This document shows, piece by piece, positions 17,104 through 24,919 of a DNA stretch of 64,000 nucleotides. Origin of the DNA: Gordonia sp. PP30 (GTDB lineage: Bacteria; Actinomycetota; Actinomycetes; Mycobacteriales; Mycobacteriaceae); contig NZ_CP095864.1 of assembly GCF_023100845.1 (NCBI RefSeq), positions 4,030,001-4,094,000 on the forward strand, given 5' to 3'. Numbering within the stretch: the stretch's first letter is position 1; the number at the start of each line of letters is the position of its first letter. The position numbers and the translations under genes were made by a program. The notes beneath the pieces were generated by a model that was not told the DNA's origin, did no database searches, and saw only the letters and a list, made by a program, of their open reading frames with translations.

Positions 17104-17886
17104 ATGTCTAACCCGCCCCGGCCCGCGCACGCCGCCCGCGCCGCCGTCACCGCGGCGGCGACCTTGACTCGCGAGCTGGAGCAGCGGCTTCTCGGCCCCG
17201 CCGTCGACGCCGTCGCCTCCGACGGCCGCAAACAGCGCTGGGCCCGGCACAAGGAGGAGCGCCGGTCGGAGTTGATCGCCGGCACCATGACGGCCATCCG
17301 GGACCTGGGCCCGGAGGCGGGCATGGACGAGATCGCCGGACACATCGGGGTCTCCAAGACGGTGCTCTACCGCTATTTCAGCGACAAGAGCGACCTGTCC
17401 GGCGCCGTCGCCGACACCTTCATCCAGTCCCGGATGCTGCCCCGGCTGAGCGAAGCCCTGACCGAGGACCTCGGCGACTACGAGCTGGTCCGCACGGTGA
17501 TCGCCGTCTACGTGCACATCATCTCCGCCGAACCGAACCTGTATCGCTACTGCACGGCGTCCAACGCGGGCACCGGCACGACGATCGCCTCGGCGCAGCG
17601 GATCTTCGCCGACGCGATCGAGTCGACGCTGCGCACCCGGCTCACCGTCCGGCAGGCCGAGACCGCCGGAGCCGGCACCTGGGCACTGGCCATGGTCGGC
17701 GGCGTGGAGGTCACGGTCGGCCGCTGGCTCGACACGTCACCGGTCGACGCGGACCGGCTGATCGACGAGCTGACCATGCTGATCTGGGGCGGCGTGGCGG
17801 GGATCGTCGGAGCCGGCGGCTCGCCCGCCCGGTTCACCGCCGCTCCCCCGGCCCTCCCACCGCTCCCCGGCGCGGAGCCGGCGTGA
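17104..17886 (+). CDS. TetR-family transcriptional regulator
   Basis: The DNA-binding domain lies at about residues 50-100, with DEIAGHIGVSKTVLYRYFSD as the helix-turn-helix. It is preceded by an unusually long 50-residue N-terminal extension, as in Rv0472c. The ligand-binding half is helical. The stop overlaps the next gene, an SDR, by 4 bp (GTGA type), so the two are an operon and the SDR may be under its control. Ligand and targets are not known. Confidence 0.85.
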   Translation: MSNPPRPAHAARAAVTAAATLTRELEQRLLGPAVDAVASDGRKQRWARHKEERRSELIAGTMTAIRDLGPEAGMDEIAGHIGVSKTVLYRYFSDKSDLSGAVADTFIQSRMLPRLSEALTEDLGDYELVRTVIAVYVHIISAEPNLYRYCTASNAGTGTTIASAQRIFADAIESTLRTRLTVRQAETAGAGTWALAMVGGVEVTVGRWLDTSPVDADRLIDELTMLIWGGVAGIVGAGGSPARFTAAPPALPPLPGAEPA

Positions 17887-18677
17887 GCGCCCGCGTCGCG
17901 CTGGTCACCGGTGCCAGCCGCGGGGTCGGCAAGGGGGTCGCGACCGCGCTGCGCGACGCCGGCTGGCGGGTCTTCGGCACCTCCCGGCACGGCACCGGCC
18001 CGGACGGCACGACCAACATCGTCTGCGATCACACCGACGACGACGCGGTGGCCGCCGTCTTCGAGCGGATCTCCACGACCGCGGGCCGCCTCGACCTGCT
18101 GGTGAACAGCGCGTGGGCCGCGCCGCGCGGCTTCGCCGGATTCACCGAGAAGTTCTACGAACGGCCGCTCAGCGACTGGGATTCCCTGATCACGGTGGGT
18201 CTGCGCGCGCACTACGTCGCCTCGGTGTACGCGGCGCGGCTGATGGTGCCGCGGGGTTCGGGACTGATCGCCTCGATCTCGTCGTTCGGCACCCGCGGGC
18301 ACCTGCACTCCGTGCTGTACGGGATGAGCAAGGCCGCCCTCGACAAGATGGCCTACGACATGGCGCACGAATTGCGCGGCACCGGTGTCCGGGCGGTGTC
18401 GCTCTGGCCCGGCCTGGTCCGCACCGAGCTGCTGCTGTCGGCGGGGATCACCGAATTCGCGGGCTTCCCGATCGCGCAGGCGGAGGACCCCGCCTTCATC
18501 GGCCGGGTGATCGACCGCCTGAGCACCGATCCGCGGCTGGCCGACCGCAGCGGGCACACCCTGGTCACCGCCGAGCTCGGCGCCGAATACGGCATCGTGA
18601 ACGACGACGGCTCGGTCCCGGTCTCACACCGCGCGGCATTCGGCGGCGCCGGTCTGTTCCCGCCGGAGCGTGCCTGA
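17883..18677 (+). CDS. short-chain dehydrogenase/reductase
   Basis: The 264-residue protein begins with SARVALVTGASRGVGKGVAT, the cofactor-binding glycine motif. The conserved Ser and the YGMSK catalytic motif lie in the middle (SFGTRGHLHSVLYGMSK). The NNAG motif is changed to LVNSAWA. The sequence resembles the DHRS1-like SDR group; the substrate is unknown. It overlaps the TetR gene by 4 bp and is followed by a strong hairpin terminator. Confidence 0.85.
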   Translation: MSARVALVTGASRGVGKGVATALRDAGWRVFGTSRHGTGPDGTTNIVCDHTDDDAVAAVFERISTTAGRLDLLVNSAWAAPRGFAGFTEKFYERPLSDWDSLITVGLRAHYVASVYAARLMVPRGSGLIASISSFGTRGHLHSVLYGMSKAALDKMAYDMAHELRGTGVRAVSLWPGLVRTELLLSAGITEFAGFPIAQAEDPAFIGRVIDRLSTDPRLADRSGHTLVTAELGAEYGIVNDDGSVPVSHRAAFGGAGLFPPERA

Positions 18678-18712
18678 CCCCCGGACCCGCGACGTCGAGA
18701 CCACACGACGAA

Positions 18713-18747
18713 TCCGGCCCCCGTACCTGCGCGGTACGGGGGCCGGA
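18713..18747. terminator. bidirectional hairpin terminator between SDR and hbhA
   Basis: A perfect 15-bp inverted repeat (TCCGGCCCCCGTACC and its complement) is separated by 5 nt. It lies between the convergent SDR and hbhA genes. No U tract follows, as is common in actinobacteria. Confidence 0.8.
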
Positions 18748-18784
18748 TGGCCGGTGAGGTCTCGCCCGAGTCAGGCGAGCCGGA

Positions 18785-19525
18785 TCACTGAGCGGTCTTC
18801 GGCGCGGCCTTGGCCGGAGCCTTGCGGGCCGGAGCCTTCTTGGCGGCCGGCTTGGCCGGAGCCTCGGCGGCGGCGATCCGCTTGGCGGGCGACGCCTTGG
18901 CGGTGCGGCCCTTGGCCTCGACGGTGCCGGCGGCGCCGTCGATCTTCTGAGCGGCGGTCTTGGCCTCGGCCTTGACCTTGCTGCCGGCCTCTTCGATCTC
19001 CACGGCGGCGTCTTCGACCTTCTCAGCGGCCAGGCCGGCGAGAGTGGCGGCACGCTCACCGACGAGGCGGGTCTGGTGCGACACGGCGCCCAGGGCGTCC
19101 TCGGTCAGGTCGACGGCCTCGTTGTACACCTTCCCGACGCGCTCCAGGTTCTCCTGGACCACGGGCTGGGTGCGCAGACGCTCCACGGCGCCCTCGCCGC
19201 GCTCGGCGAGGTTGTTGTAGAGGCCGGTGGCGGTCTCGATGTACGGCTGGGCCACCTTGAGCAGCTCATCCTTGTTGACCTTGGTGCGGAGCTCTTCGCT
19301 CTTGGTCTTGAACTCGTCGACGGTCAGCTTGGCGCGGATCTCCTCGACGTTGATCTCGGTCGGCAGCTCGGCGAGACGGGTACGGGTCTCGACCAGACGG
19401 GTCTGGGCGGTCTCCGCGCGGTTCCGCAGACGGTCGTACGCTTCCTTGGCCTCCTGGACGACGACGTCGCCCGCGCCCACGACGGCGTAGACGGGGGTCG
19501 GGAGGGTGCGCTCAGCGGTGCTCAT
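18785..19525 (-). CDS. hbhA: heparin-binding hemagglutinin / lipid-droplet-associated protein
   Basis: The 246-residue protein has a long coiled-coil region (about residues 20-180) of Glu, Lys, Arg and Leu heptads. It ends in the hallmark Lys-Ala-Pro-rich tail (KPAAKKAPARKAPAKAAPK). In M. tuberculosis this tail is methylated and binds heparan sulfate; in Rhodococcus the homologue MLDS coats lipid droplets and binds DNA. The opening YAVVGAGDVVVQEAKEAYDR is strongly conserved in the family. The ribosome site AAGGAG is 6 nt before the ATG. The gene lies downstream of the phased GCTAGCA sites. Confidence 0.93.
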   Translation of the reverse strand: MSTAERTLPTPVYAVVGAGDVVVQEAKEAYDRLRNRAETAQTRLVETRTRLAELPTEINVEEIRAKLTVDEFKTKSEELRTKVNKDELLKVAQPYIETATGLYNNLAERGEGAVERLRTQPVVQENLERVGKVYNEAVDLTEDALGAVSHQTRLVGERAATLAGLAAEKVEDAAVEIEEAGSKVKAEAKTAAQKIDGAAGTVEAKGRTAKASPAKRIAAAEAPAKPAAKKAPARKAPAKAAPKTAQ

Positions 19526-19618
19526 GGCAACTCCTTACGTTCTATCCGTTCGCCCCCTGCGGCGGTTCCACAGGACTCGTATTCGGATCTGTTCGACACC
19601 ACTAGTATGCCGCCAAGT

Positions 19619-19646
19619 GCTAGCAAAAGCTAGCAATCTGCTAGCA
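19619..19646. promoter_or_regulatory. three helically phased GCTAGCA sites upstream of hbhA
   Basis: GCTAGCA occurs at 19619-19625, 19629-19635 and 19640-19646, with starts 10 and 11 bp apart, so all three face the same side of the helix. They lie about 95-120 bp upstream of the hbhA start. Each contains the palindromic core GCTAGC. This looks like a cooperative operator; the XRE regulator at 15067-15624 is the natural candidate. Confidence 0.55.
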
Positions 19647-19738
19647 GCTGTGGCCCATTTCACCCGTTCGGGAGAGTGACACACTGTCGTTCCGCTTGCC
19701 AGAGCCCCCACTTCGGGCGACACACGGCCGGAAGGCGC

Positions 19739-20614
19739 TCAGCCGTAGGTGTAGAAACCGCGTCCGGATTTCTTGCCGACGCGGCCGTCGCCGACCATCG
19801 TCAGCAGCAGTCCCGGCGGCGAATAGAGCGGCTCGTCGAATTCCTCGTACATCCGGTCGGCGATCGCCTTGACCGTGTCGAGGCCGATCAGATCGGCGAG
19901 CTTGAGCGGACCCATCGGGTGCGCGCAGCCGAGGACCATCGCCTTGTCGATGTCCTCGACGCTGGCGAAACCGCTCTCCACCATCCGGATGCCGGAGAGC
20001 AGATACGGGATCAGCAGGGCGTTGACCACGAAACCGGAGCGATCGGCGGAGCGGACCACCTGCTTGCCGAGCACGTCGCTCGCGAATGCCTCGGCGCGAT
20101 CGGACACGGCGTCGTCCGTCGCGGCGGTGGTGACGAGTTCGACGAGCGGCAACGCGGCCACCGGATGGAAGAAGTGCATGCCGACCACGCGGCCCGCACG
20201 GCGCGTAGCCAGGCCCAGCCGGGTGATCGGGATGGAGGACGTGTTGGACGCGAGCACCGCCTCCGGATCGGCGACCACCGCGTCGAGCCGTCCGAAGAGC
20301 TCGGTCTTGACCGCCTCGTCCTCGACGACCGCCTCGACCACGAGCTGCCGATCGGCGAACTCGTCCAGGCTGTCGGTGAAACGCAGGCGCCAGGCGGCCT
20401 GTTCGCGTTCCCGCTCGGTGAGCCGTCCGGAGGAGACCGCGCCGGCGAGCGATTCGCGCACCCGTGCACGACCGGCCGCGACCCGCTCGCGCGTCGCCTC
20501 GTAGACCAGGACGTCGGTGCCCGCGCGGGCGCAGACCTCGGCGATTCCGGCACCCATCTGTCCGGCACCGACGATGCCGACGCGCGAGATCGGCGCGCTG
20601 GGCTGGCTGGCCAT
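19739..20614 (-). CDS. fadB2: 3-hydroxybutyryl-CoA dehydrogenase
   Basis: FadB2 oxidises 3-hydroxybutyryl-CoA to acetoacetyl-CoA with NAD(P), in beta-oxidation or, in reverse, in C4 acid synthesis. The 291-residue protein has the NAD motif VGIVGAGQMGAGIAEVCARA, ASNTSSIPI, the catalytic His in GMHFFHPV, and the C-terminal domain signature DIDKAMVLGCAHPMGPLKLAD. It lies next to isocitrate lyase, as Rv0468 does in M. tuberculosis, which links fatty-acid oxidation and the glyoxylate shunt. A terminator separates it from aceA. Confidence 0.93.
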   Translation of the reverse strand: MASQPSAPISRVGIVGAGQMGAGIAEVCARAGTDVLVYEATRERVAAGRARVRESLAGAVSSGRLTEREREQAAWRLRFTDSLDEFADRQLVVEAVVEDEAVKTELFGRLDAVVADPEAVLASNTSSIPITRLGLATRRAGRVVGMHFFHPVAALPLVELVTTAATDDAVSDRAEAFASDVLGKQVVRSADRSGFVVNALLIPYLLSGIRMVESGFASVEDIDKAMVLGCAHPMGPLKLADLIGLDTVKAIADRMYEEFDEPLYSPPGLLLTMVGDGRVGKKSGRGFYTYG

Positions 20615-20664
20615 GTCGTGAGCTCCTAGGTCGACGCGAGCGCGGGAAAGGGGTCGTCAGATAC

Positions 20665-20714
20665 GACGATCCCGGGGCGGGCGAGGATCACTCCCTGCCT
20701 GCCCCGGGATCGTC
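20665..20714 (-). terminator. hairpin terminator downstream of aceA
   Basis: GACGATCCCGGGGC (20665-20678) is the exact complement of GCCCCGGGATCGTC (20701-20714), with a 22-nt loop. It lies 33 bp past the aceA stop, between aceA and fadB2, and should end the isocitrate lyase transcript. Confidence 0.7.
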
Positions 20715-20746
20715 ATTGCTTCGCCTCTATCGAGGAGAGCGGGTTC

Positions 20747-22039
20747 CTAGTGGAACTGGCCCTCTTCGGTCGAGCCCTTCAGGGCCGCGGTGGAGGTGTT
20801 CGGATCGACCGTGGTGGCGATCTTGTCGAAGTAGCCGGCGCCGACCTCGCGCTGGTGCTTGGTGGCGGTGTAGCCGCGCTCCTCGGCAGCGAACTCGCGC
20901 TCCTGCAGGTCGACGTAGGCCGACATCTGGTTGCGGGCGTAGCCGTAAGCCAGGTCGAACATCGAGTAGTTGAGGGCGTGGAAGCCGGCCAGGGTGATGA
21001 ACTGGAAGGTGAAGCCCATGGCGCCCAGCTCGTTCTGGAACTTGGCGATGGTGTCGTCGTCCAGGTGCTGCTTCCAGTTGAACGACGGCGAGCAGTTGTA
21101 GGCCAGCAGCTGGTCCGGGAACTCGGCCTTGACGGCCTCGGCGAACTTCTTCGCGAGCTCCAGGTCGGGCTTGCCGGTCTCCATCCAGATCAGGTCGGCG
21201 TACGGCGCGTAGGCCTTGGCGCGAGCGATGCAGGGCTCCACACCGTTCTTGATGCCGTAGAAGCCCTCGCTGGTGCGGGTGCCGTCCAGGAACGGGCGGT
21301 CACGCTCGTCGACGTCCGAGGTCAGCAGCGTGGCGGCCTCGGCGTCGGTGCGGGCGATGACGACCGTCGGGGTGTTGGCGACGTCGGCGGCCAGGCGAGC
21401 CGAGGTCAGGGTGCGGATGTGCTGCTGGGTGGGGATCAGCACCTTGCCACCGAGGTGGCCGCACTTCTTCTCCGAGGCCAGCTGATCCTCCCAGTGGGTA
21501 CCGGCGGCACCCGCGGCGATCATGGCCTTCTGCAGCTCGTAGACGTTGAGCGCGCCACCGAAGCCGGCCTCACCGTCGGCGACGATCGGCACGACCCAGT
21601 TGTCGACCGAGGTGTCACCCTCGACGCGGGCGATCTCGTCGGCGCGCAGCATGGCGTTGTTGATGCGGCGCACGACGGCCGGCACCGAGTTGGCCGGGTA
21701 CAGCGACTGGTCCGGGTAGGTGTGGCCCGAGAGGTTCGCGTCACCGGCGACCTGCCAGCCCGACAGGTAGATGGCCTTCAGGCCCGCGCGGACCTGCTGA
21801 ACGGCCATGTTGCCGGTCAGGGCGCCCAGGGCGTTGATGTACGAACCGTCGCCCTTGGTGACGCCGTCCCAGAGGATCTCGGCGCCGCGGCGAGCGAGGG
21901 TGTGGTCCTCGAGGACGTTGCCCTGGAGCTCAGCGACCTGCTCGGCGGTGTAGTCGCGCTTGATGCCCTTCCAGCGGGGGTTGGTGTCCCAGTCCTGCTG
22001 GATCTCCGCGGCGGTACGGGGCTGTCCGACGTTGCTCAT
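20747..22039 (-). CDS. aceA: isocitrate lyase
   Basis: The enzyme cleaves isocitrate to glyoxylate and succinate, the first step of the glyoxylate shunt used on acetate and fatty acids. The 430-residue protein is the short (Icl1) type. It carries the catalytic KKCGHLGGK segment (active Cys), metal ligands in [13 protein letters not shown], and the closing [17 protein letters not shown]. The start is ATG 22039. It is transcribed toward fadB2 and away from ramB, whose product represses acetate genes in Corynebacterium glutamicum. The 350-bp gap upstream carries several regulatory motifs. Confidence 0.97.
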   Translation of the reverse strand: MSNVGQPRTAAEIQQDWDTNPRWKGIKRDYTAEQVAELQGNVLEDHTLARRGAEILWDGVTKGDGSYINALGALTGNMAVQQVRAGLKAIYLSGWQVAGDANLSGHTYPDQSLYPANSVPAVVRRINNAMLRADEIARVEGDTSVDNWVVPIVADGEAGFGGALNVYELQKAMIAAGAAGTHWEDQLASEKKCGHLGGKVLIPTQQHIRTLTSARLAADVANTPTVVIARTDAEAATLLTSDVDERDRPFLDGTRTSEGFYGIKNGVEPCIARAKAYAPYADLIWMETGKPDLELAKKFAEAVKAEFPDQLLAYNCSPSFNWKQHLDDDTIAKFQNELGAMGFTFQFITLAGFHALNYSMFDLAYGYARNQMSAYVDLQEREFAAEERGYTATKHQREVGAGYFDKIATTVDPNTSTAALKGSTEEGQFH

Positions 22040-22096
22040 AAGCCTTCGCTTTCTACTTCACTGCCGTCCGGCAGTGCTTGATGATTCCGGGGTCTC

Positions 22097-22112
22097 CCGA
22101 TTTGCGAATCGG
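22097..22112. promoter_or_regulatory. inverted repeat in the aceA leader
   Basis: CCGATT and AATCGG flank TGCG, forming a perfect 6-bp inverted repeat 58-73 bp upstream of the aceA start. It may be an operator or part of the 5' leader. No known motif is assigned. Confidence 0.35.
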
Positions 22113-22192
22113 ATGACACCTCGAGGCGTTGCCACGACACAGAGTGCCACAGGACAAACGTGCAGGTCCAGACCATGCGAGATGCAAACCGA

Positions 22193-22222
22193 GGCTAGGT
22201 TTTTGCCGCGTTGTGCAAATTC
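22193..22222 (-). promoter_or_regulatory. RamB-like motifs upstream of aceA
   Basis: On the minus strand, GAATTTGCACAA (22211-22222) and CGGTTTGCATC (core GTTTGCA at 22193-22199) resemble the RamB site AAAGTTTGCAAA described in Corynebacterium. They are 150-185 bp upstream of the aceA start. The ramB gene is close by, which supports a regulatory link. Confidence 0.45.
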
Positions 22223-22247
22223 TGCGAAGATTTTGGGGTGCGCCGGA

Positions 22248-22279
22248 TTAGCAAGCTCGCTAAAAAGTACGCGCGTACT
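22248..22279. promoter_or_regulatory. two adjacent palindromes upstream of aceA
   Basis: TTAGC and GCTAA flank 6 nt at 22248-22263. The perfect 14-bp palindrome AGTACGCGCGTACT lies at 22266-22279. The pair looks like binding sites for dimeric regulators; no regulator is assigned. Confidence 0.4.
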
Positions 22280-22364
22280 GGGAAAACTCCGAACTCGTCA
22301 GTAGCGTCGTCGAGCGCCCCGGGCGCGAAGCGGTGCGCGGACCGGCCCGGCCGATCCCGCACGC

Positions 22365-22380
22365 TGTGGGAGATCTCACA
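22365..22380. promoter_or_regulatory. CRP/GlxR-type site upstream of aceA
   Basis: TGTGGGAGATCTCACA matches the consensus TGTGA-N6-TCACA at 9 of 10 defined bases. It lies 326 bp upstream of aceA and 10 bp beyond the end of the lipoprotein gene. GlxR, a CRP-family cAMP-responsive regulator, controls aceA in Corynebacterium. Confidence 0.5.
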
Positions 22381-22390
22381 GGCGCGGCCG

Positions 22391-23149
22391 TCACCGGGCG
22401 GCGCTGTCGACGGCCTGCTGCACCAGCCGGGTGTACTCGGATTCCGGGATCGGCGGGCTGATCGGGCCGGACTGGGCCTGCGTCACCTGGTCACCGGAGC
22501 TGCCGACGTTCAGCTGTACCGTCACGACCTCGCCGGAGGGCCGTCGCACCAGCACGTTCGAGAGCAGCGAGCTGCGGGTGCGCACCCCGCCGCCGGCGGC
22601 CAGCGTGGTGACCGTGTCCTGCCGGACCACCAGCGCCTGCTCGACGGCCTTGCCGGTCGGCGACGACAGCTCGGTCGAGGTGGTGACGATCCGGGCCCCG
22701 GCCAGCGTCCCGGTCGACGGTACGGCGGTCACCACCCGGCAGACCCCGGTGCTCACCCGGCGATCGGCGTCGATGTCGCGCCGCACGGTGCTCACCACCT
22801 CGGAGAGCGTCGCGCTGTCGGACTGCGCGACCAGCAGCACGGTGTTGTCGGTGGTGAGCGCCGGGTTGAACTTCGCATCGGCGGTGGGCGCGCATTCGGG
22901 CGGTGTGAAGGCCACCGAGGCGGCCTGCTCCAGCGTCGAACGATTGGCGCTGATGAGATCCTCGACATTCGCCGGGACCACGGTGAACCCGTCGGGCACC
23001 GACGACGATCCGACGACCAGCGAGGTCAGCGGCGTCTCCGGCTCTTTCGAGTCGCAGCCGGCGAGAAGGGCCGCCCCGACGGTCAGCGCGAGCACCGATG
23101 CGGCGACGCGGCGTGGGGACGGGATGGAGACAGACCGGGAGCTCGACAC
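22391..23149 (-). CDS. secreted lipoprotein, function unknown
   Basis: The start is placed at the GTG at 23149 (SSSRSVSIPSPRR), giving a signal peptide with a lipobox LLAGC about 30 residues in; a longer frame to 23272 would overlap ramB. The mature part of about 220 residues is rich in Thr, Ser and Val, with two cysteines (PPECAPT and TGVCRVV), and resembles the extracytoplasmic sensor-like domains found in many mycobacterial lipoproteins. I do not recognise a specific family. It is divergent from ramB with about 40 bp between starts. Confidence 0.65.
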   Translation of the reverse strand: MSSSRSVSIPSPRRVAASVLALTVGAALLAGCDSKEPETPLTSLVVGSSSVPDGFTVVPANVEDLISANRSTLEQAASVAFTPPECAPTADAKFNPALTTDNTVLLVAQSDSATLSEVVSTVRRDIDADRRVSTGVCRVVTAVPSTGTLAGARIVTTSTELSSPTGKAVEQALVVRQDTVTTLAAGGGVRTRSSLLSNVLVRRPSGEVVTVQLNVGSSGDQVTQAQSGPISPPIPESEYTRLVQQAVDSAAR

Positions 23150-23190
23150 GGGCTCACGGTACCGATCCGCGACCTGGAACGGTGGAGATG

Positions 23191-24615
23191 ATGAGCAAGA
23201 CCTACGTGGGCTCACGATTGCGGCAGCTGCGTGCCGAGCGCGGTCTGTCGCAGCAGGCGCTGGCCGCGGCACTGGGGATCTCGGCGTCGTACCTGAATCA
23301 GATGGAGCACGACTCCCGGCCGCTCACCGCGTCGGTGCTGGGCCGGATCGGCGAGGTGTTCGGTATCGACATCGGCTTCTTCGATCCGCAGGACGACGTC
23401 CGGCTGATCGCCGAGCTTCGCGAGGCCCTGCTCGACGCCGACCTCGGTTCCGATCCGGCCGCCGCCGATCCCGGCGAGATCAGCGCGATGGTCGGCGGCC
23501 ACCGCGCGATCGCCGCGGCCATGGTCGACATGCATCGGCGGTACCGGCAGGTCACCGAGCAGCTGGCCGCGGTCACCTCGGGCCGCAACGACCCTGGTCT
23601 GCGCGGCGCGATCAGCGCCCCGCACGAGGAGGTCCGCAACTTCTTCTCCGCCCGCCGCAACTACATCGACTCCCTCGACCTGGCCGCCGAGGAGCTGACC
23701 TCCCGGATGCGCATGCACTCGGTGGACATCCGCACCGGCCTCGCCGACCGGCTCTCCGACGTGCACGGGGTCCGGATCAACCGTCGCGTCGACCTGGGCG
23801 ACGACGTGCTGCATCGCTTCGATCGCCGCAGCGGACAGCTCGACTTCGCCGCCTCGCTCTCCCTCGGCCAGCGCACCTTCCGGATCGCCGCCGAACTCGG
23901 CTATCTGGAGTTCGGCGACCTGATCGACGATCTCGTCGCCGAGGGCGGCTTCACCACCGACGACGCCGTCGCACTGGCCCGGCACGGGCTGGCGAACTAC
24001 TTCGCCGGCGCCGCGCTCCTGCCGTACGCGCAGTTCCACGGCGTCGCCGAGGACTTCCGGTACGACATCGAGCGGCTGTCGGCGTTCTACTCCGTGTCGT
24101 ACGAGACCATCTGCCACCGGCTCTCCACCCTGCAGCGGCCGAACCTGCGCGGGGTGCCGTGGACGTTCGTCCGGATCGACCGGGCCGGCAACATGTCCAA
24201 ACGCCAGTCGGCGACCAGCTTCCACTTCTCGGCCAGCGGCGGCACCTGCCCGCTGTGGAACGTGTACGAGACCTTCGGCTCCCCCGGCAAGATCCTCACC
24301 CAGATCACCGAGATGCCCGACGGCCGCGAATACTTCTGGATCTCCCGCACCGTCGACCGGCGCGCGGCGCGATACGGACAGTCGCCGAAGAGTTTCGCGC
24401 TCGGCATGGGCTGCGAACTGCGGCACGCGAGCCGGGTGATCTACTCCGACGGCCTCGAACTGGGCCCGCAGGCCCGGGTGACCCCGATCGGCGCGGGCTG
24501 TCGTGTGTGCGACCGGGCAGGCTGCGCCCAGCGCGCCTTCCCCCAGTTGGGCGCCACCCTCGCCGTCGACGAGCACCGCAGCACCGTCTCCCCGTACATG
24601 AGCGTCGCCGACTGA
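23191..24615 (+). CDS. ramB: RamB-type regulator of acetate and glyoxylate metabolism
   Basis: The protein of about 474 residues begins with an XRE helix-turn-helix (LRQLRAERGLSQQALAAALG, then ISASYLNQMEHDSRPLTASV). It continues with an IrrE-like metallopeptidase-fold segment and the C-terminal DUF2083 (short-chain fatty-acyl regulator) domain, which has conserved cysteines (GMGCELRHA, GAGCRVCDRAGCAQRAFP). RamB in C. glutamicum and Rv0465c in M. tuberculosis repress icl and related genes on glucose. ATG 23188 and 23191 are adjacent; 23191 is preferred because of the GGTGGAG site before it. The defence island begins right after its stop. Confidence 0.92.
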   Translation: MSKTYVGSRLRQLRAERGLSQQALAAALGISASYLNQMEHDSRPLTASVLGRIGEVFGIDIGFFDPQDDVRLIAELREALLDADLGSDPAAADPGEISAMVGGHRAIAAAMVDMHRRYRQVTEQLAAVTSGRNDPGLRGAISAPHEEVRNFFSARRNYIDSLDLAAEELTSRMRMHSVDIRTGLADRLSDVHGVRINRRVDLGDDVLHRFDRRSGQLDFAASLSLGQRTFRIAAELGYLEFGDLIDDLVAEGGFTTDDAVALARHGLANYFAGAALLPYAQFHGVAEDFRYDIERLSAFYSVSYETICHRLSTLQRPNLRGVPWTFVRIDRAGNMSKRQSATSFHFSASGGTCPLWNVYETFGSPGKILTQITEMPDGREYFWISRTVDRRAARYGQSPKSFALGMGCELRHASRVIYSDGLELGPQARVTPIGAGCRVCDRAGCAQRAFPQLGATLAVDEHRSTVSPYMSVAD

Positions 24616-24636
24616 GACAGCGACCACGCCGCCCGC

Positions 24637-24708
24637 CCGTGTCGCGGGTCCAGTTGCGTGTCGCCCGTCCGGCACGACCCGCGACACGCAGGACGACCCG
24701 CGACACGG
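24637..24708. repeat. 72-bp palindrome-ended repeat, copy 1 (left border of the defence island)
   Basis: The ends are a perfect 14-bp inverted repeat, CCGTGTCGCGGGTC and its complement. Copy 2 at 38242-38313 has the same length and differs at only two or so positions; a shorter relative lies at 43561-43628. The gap 24616-24919 otherwise holds a short TCGAGCGGAGTCGAGA element (about 24731-24746) and a -10-like TAGGAT (24893-24898) before the helicase gene. Confidence 0.85.
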
Positions 24709-24892
24709 AACCCCGCCACCCACACGACGATCGAGCGGAGTCGAGATGCCCACGCCGATCGCACTCCCGGACAAACCCGAGGTTCGGCGCGGACACCCCC
24801 GGGCTCGCCGGTATGCTCCGAATCGTGGTGGGGATTCGCGATGGCTTGGCACGGTCTATCCCTGAACTCGCCGAACCGCCGATCCAGCACAC

Positions 24893-24898
24893 TAGGAT
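24893..24898 (+). promoter_or_regulatory. possible -10 element of the defence operon
   Basis: TAGGAT fits the actinobacterial -10 pattern TAnnnT and lies 21 bp before the helicase ATG. No convincing -35 element is seen. Confidence 0.3.
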
Positions 24899-24919
24899 CC
24901 CCTCGCGAGGCGGCAGCTG

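Noticed and set aside
24637..24708. The palindrome-ended repeats as phage attachment sites.
   Set aside because: No integrase or tRNA gene is present, and a third copy lies outside the island.
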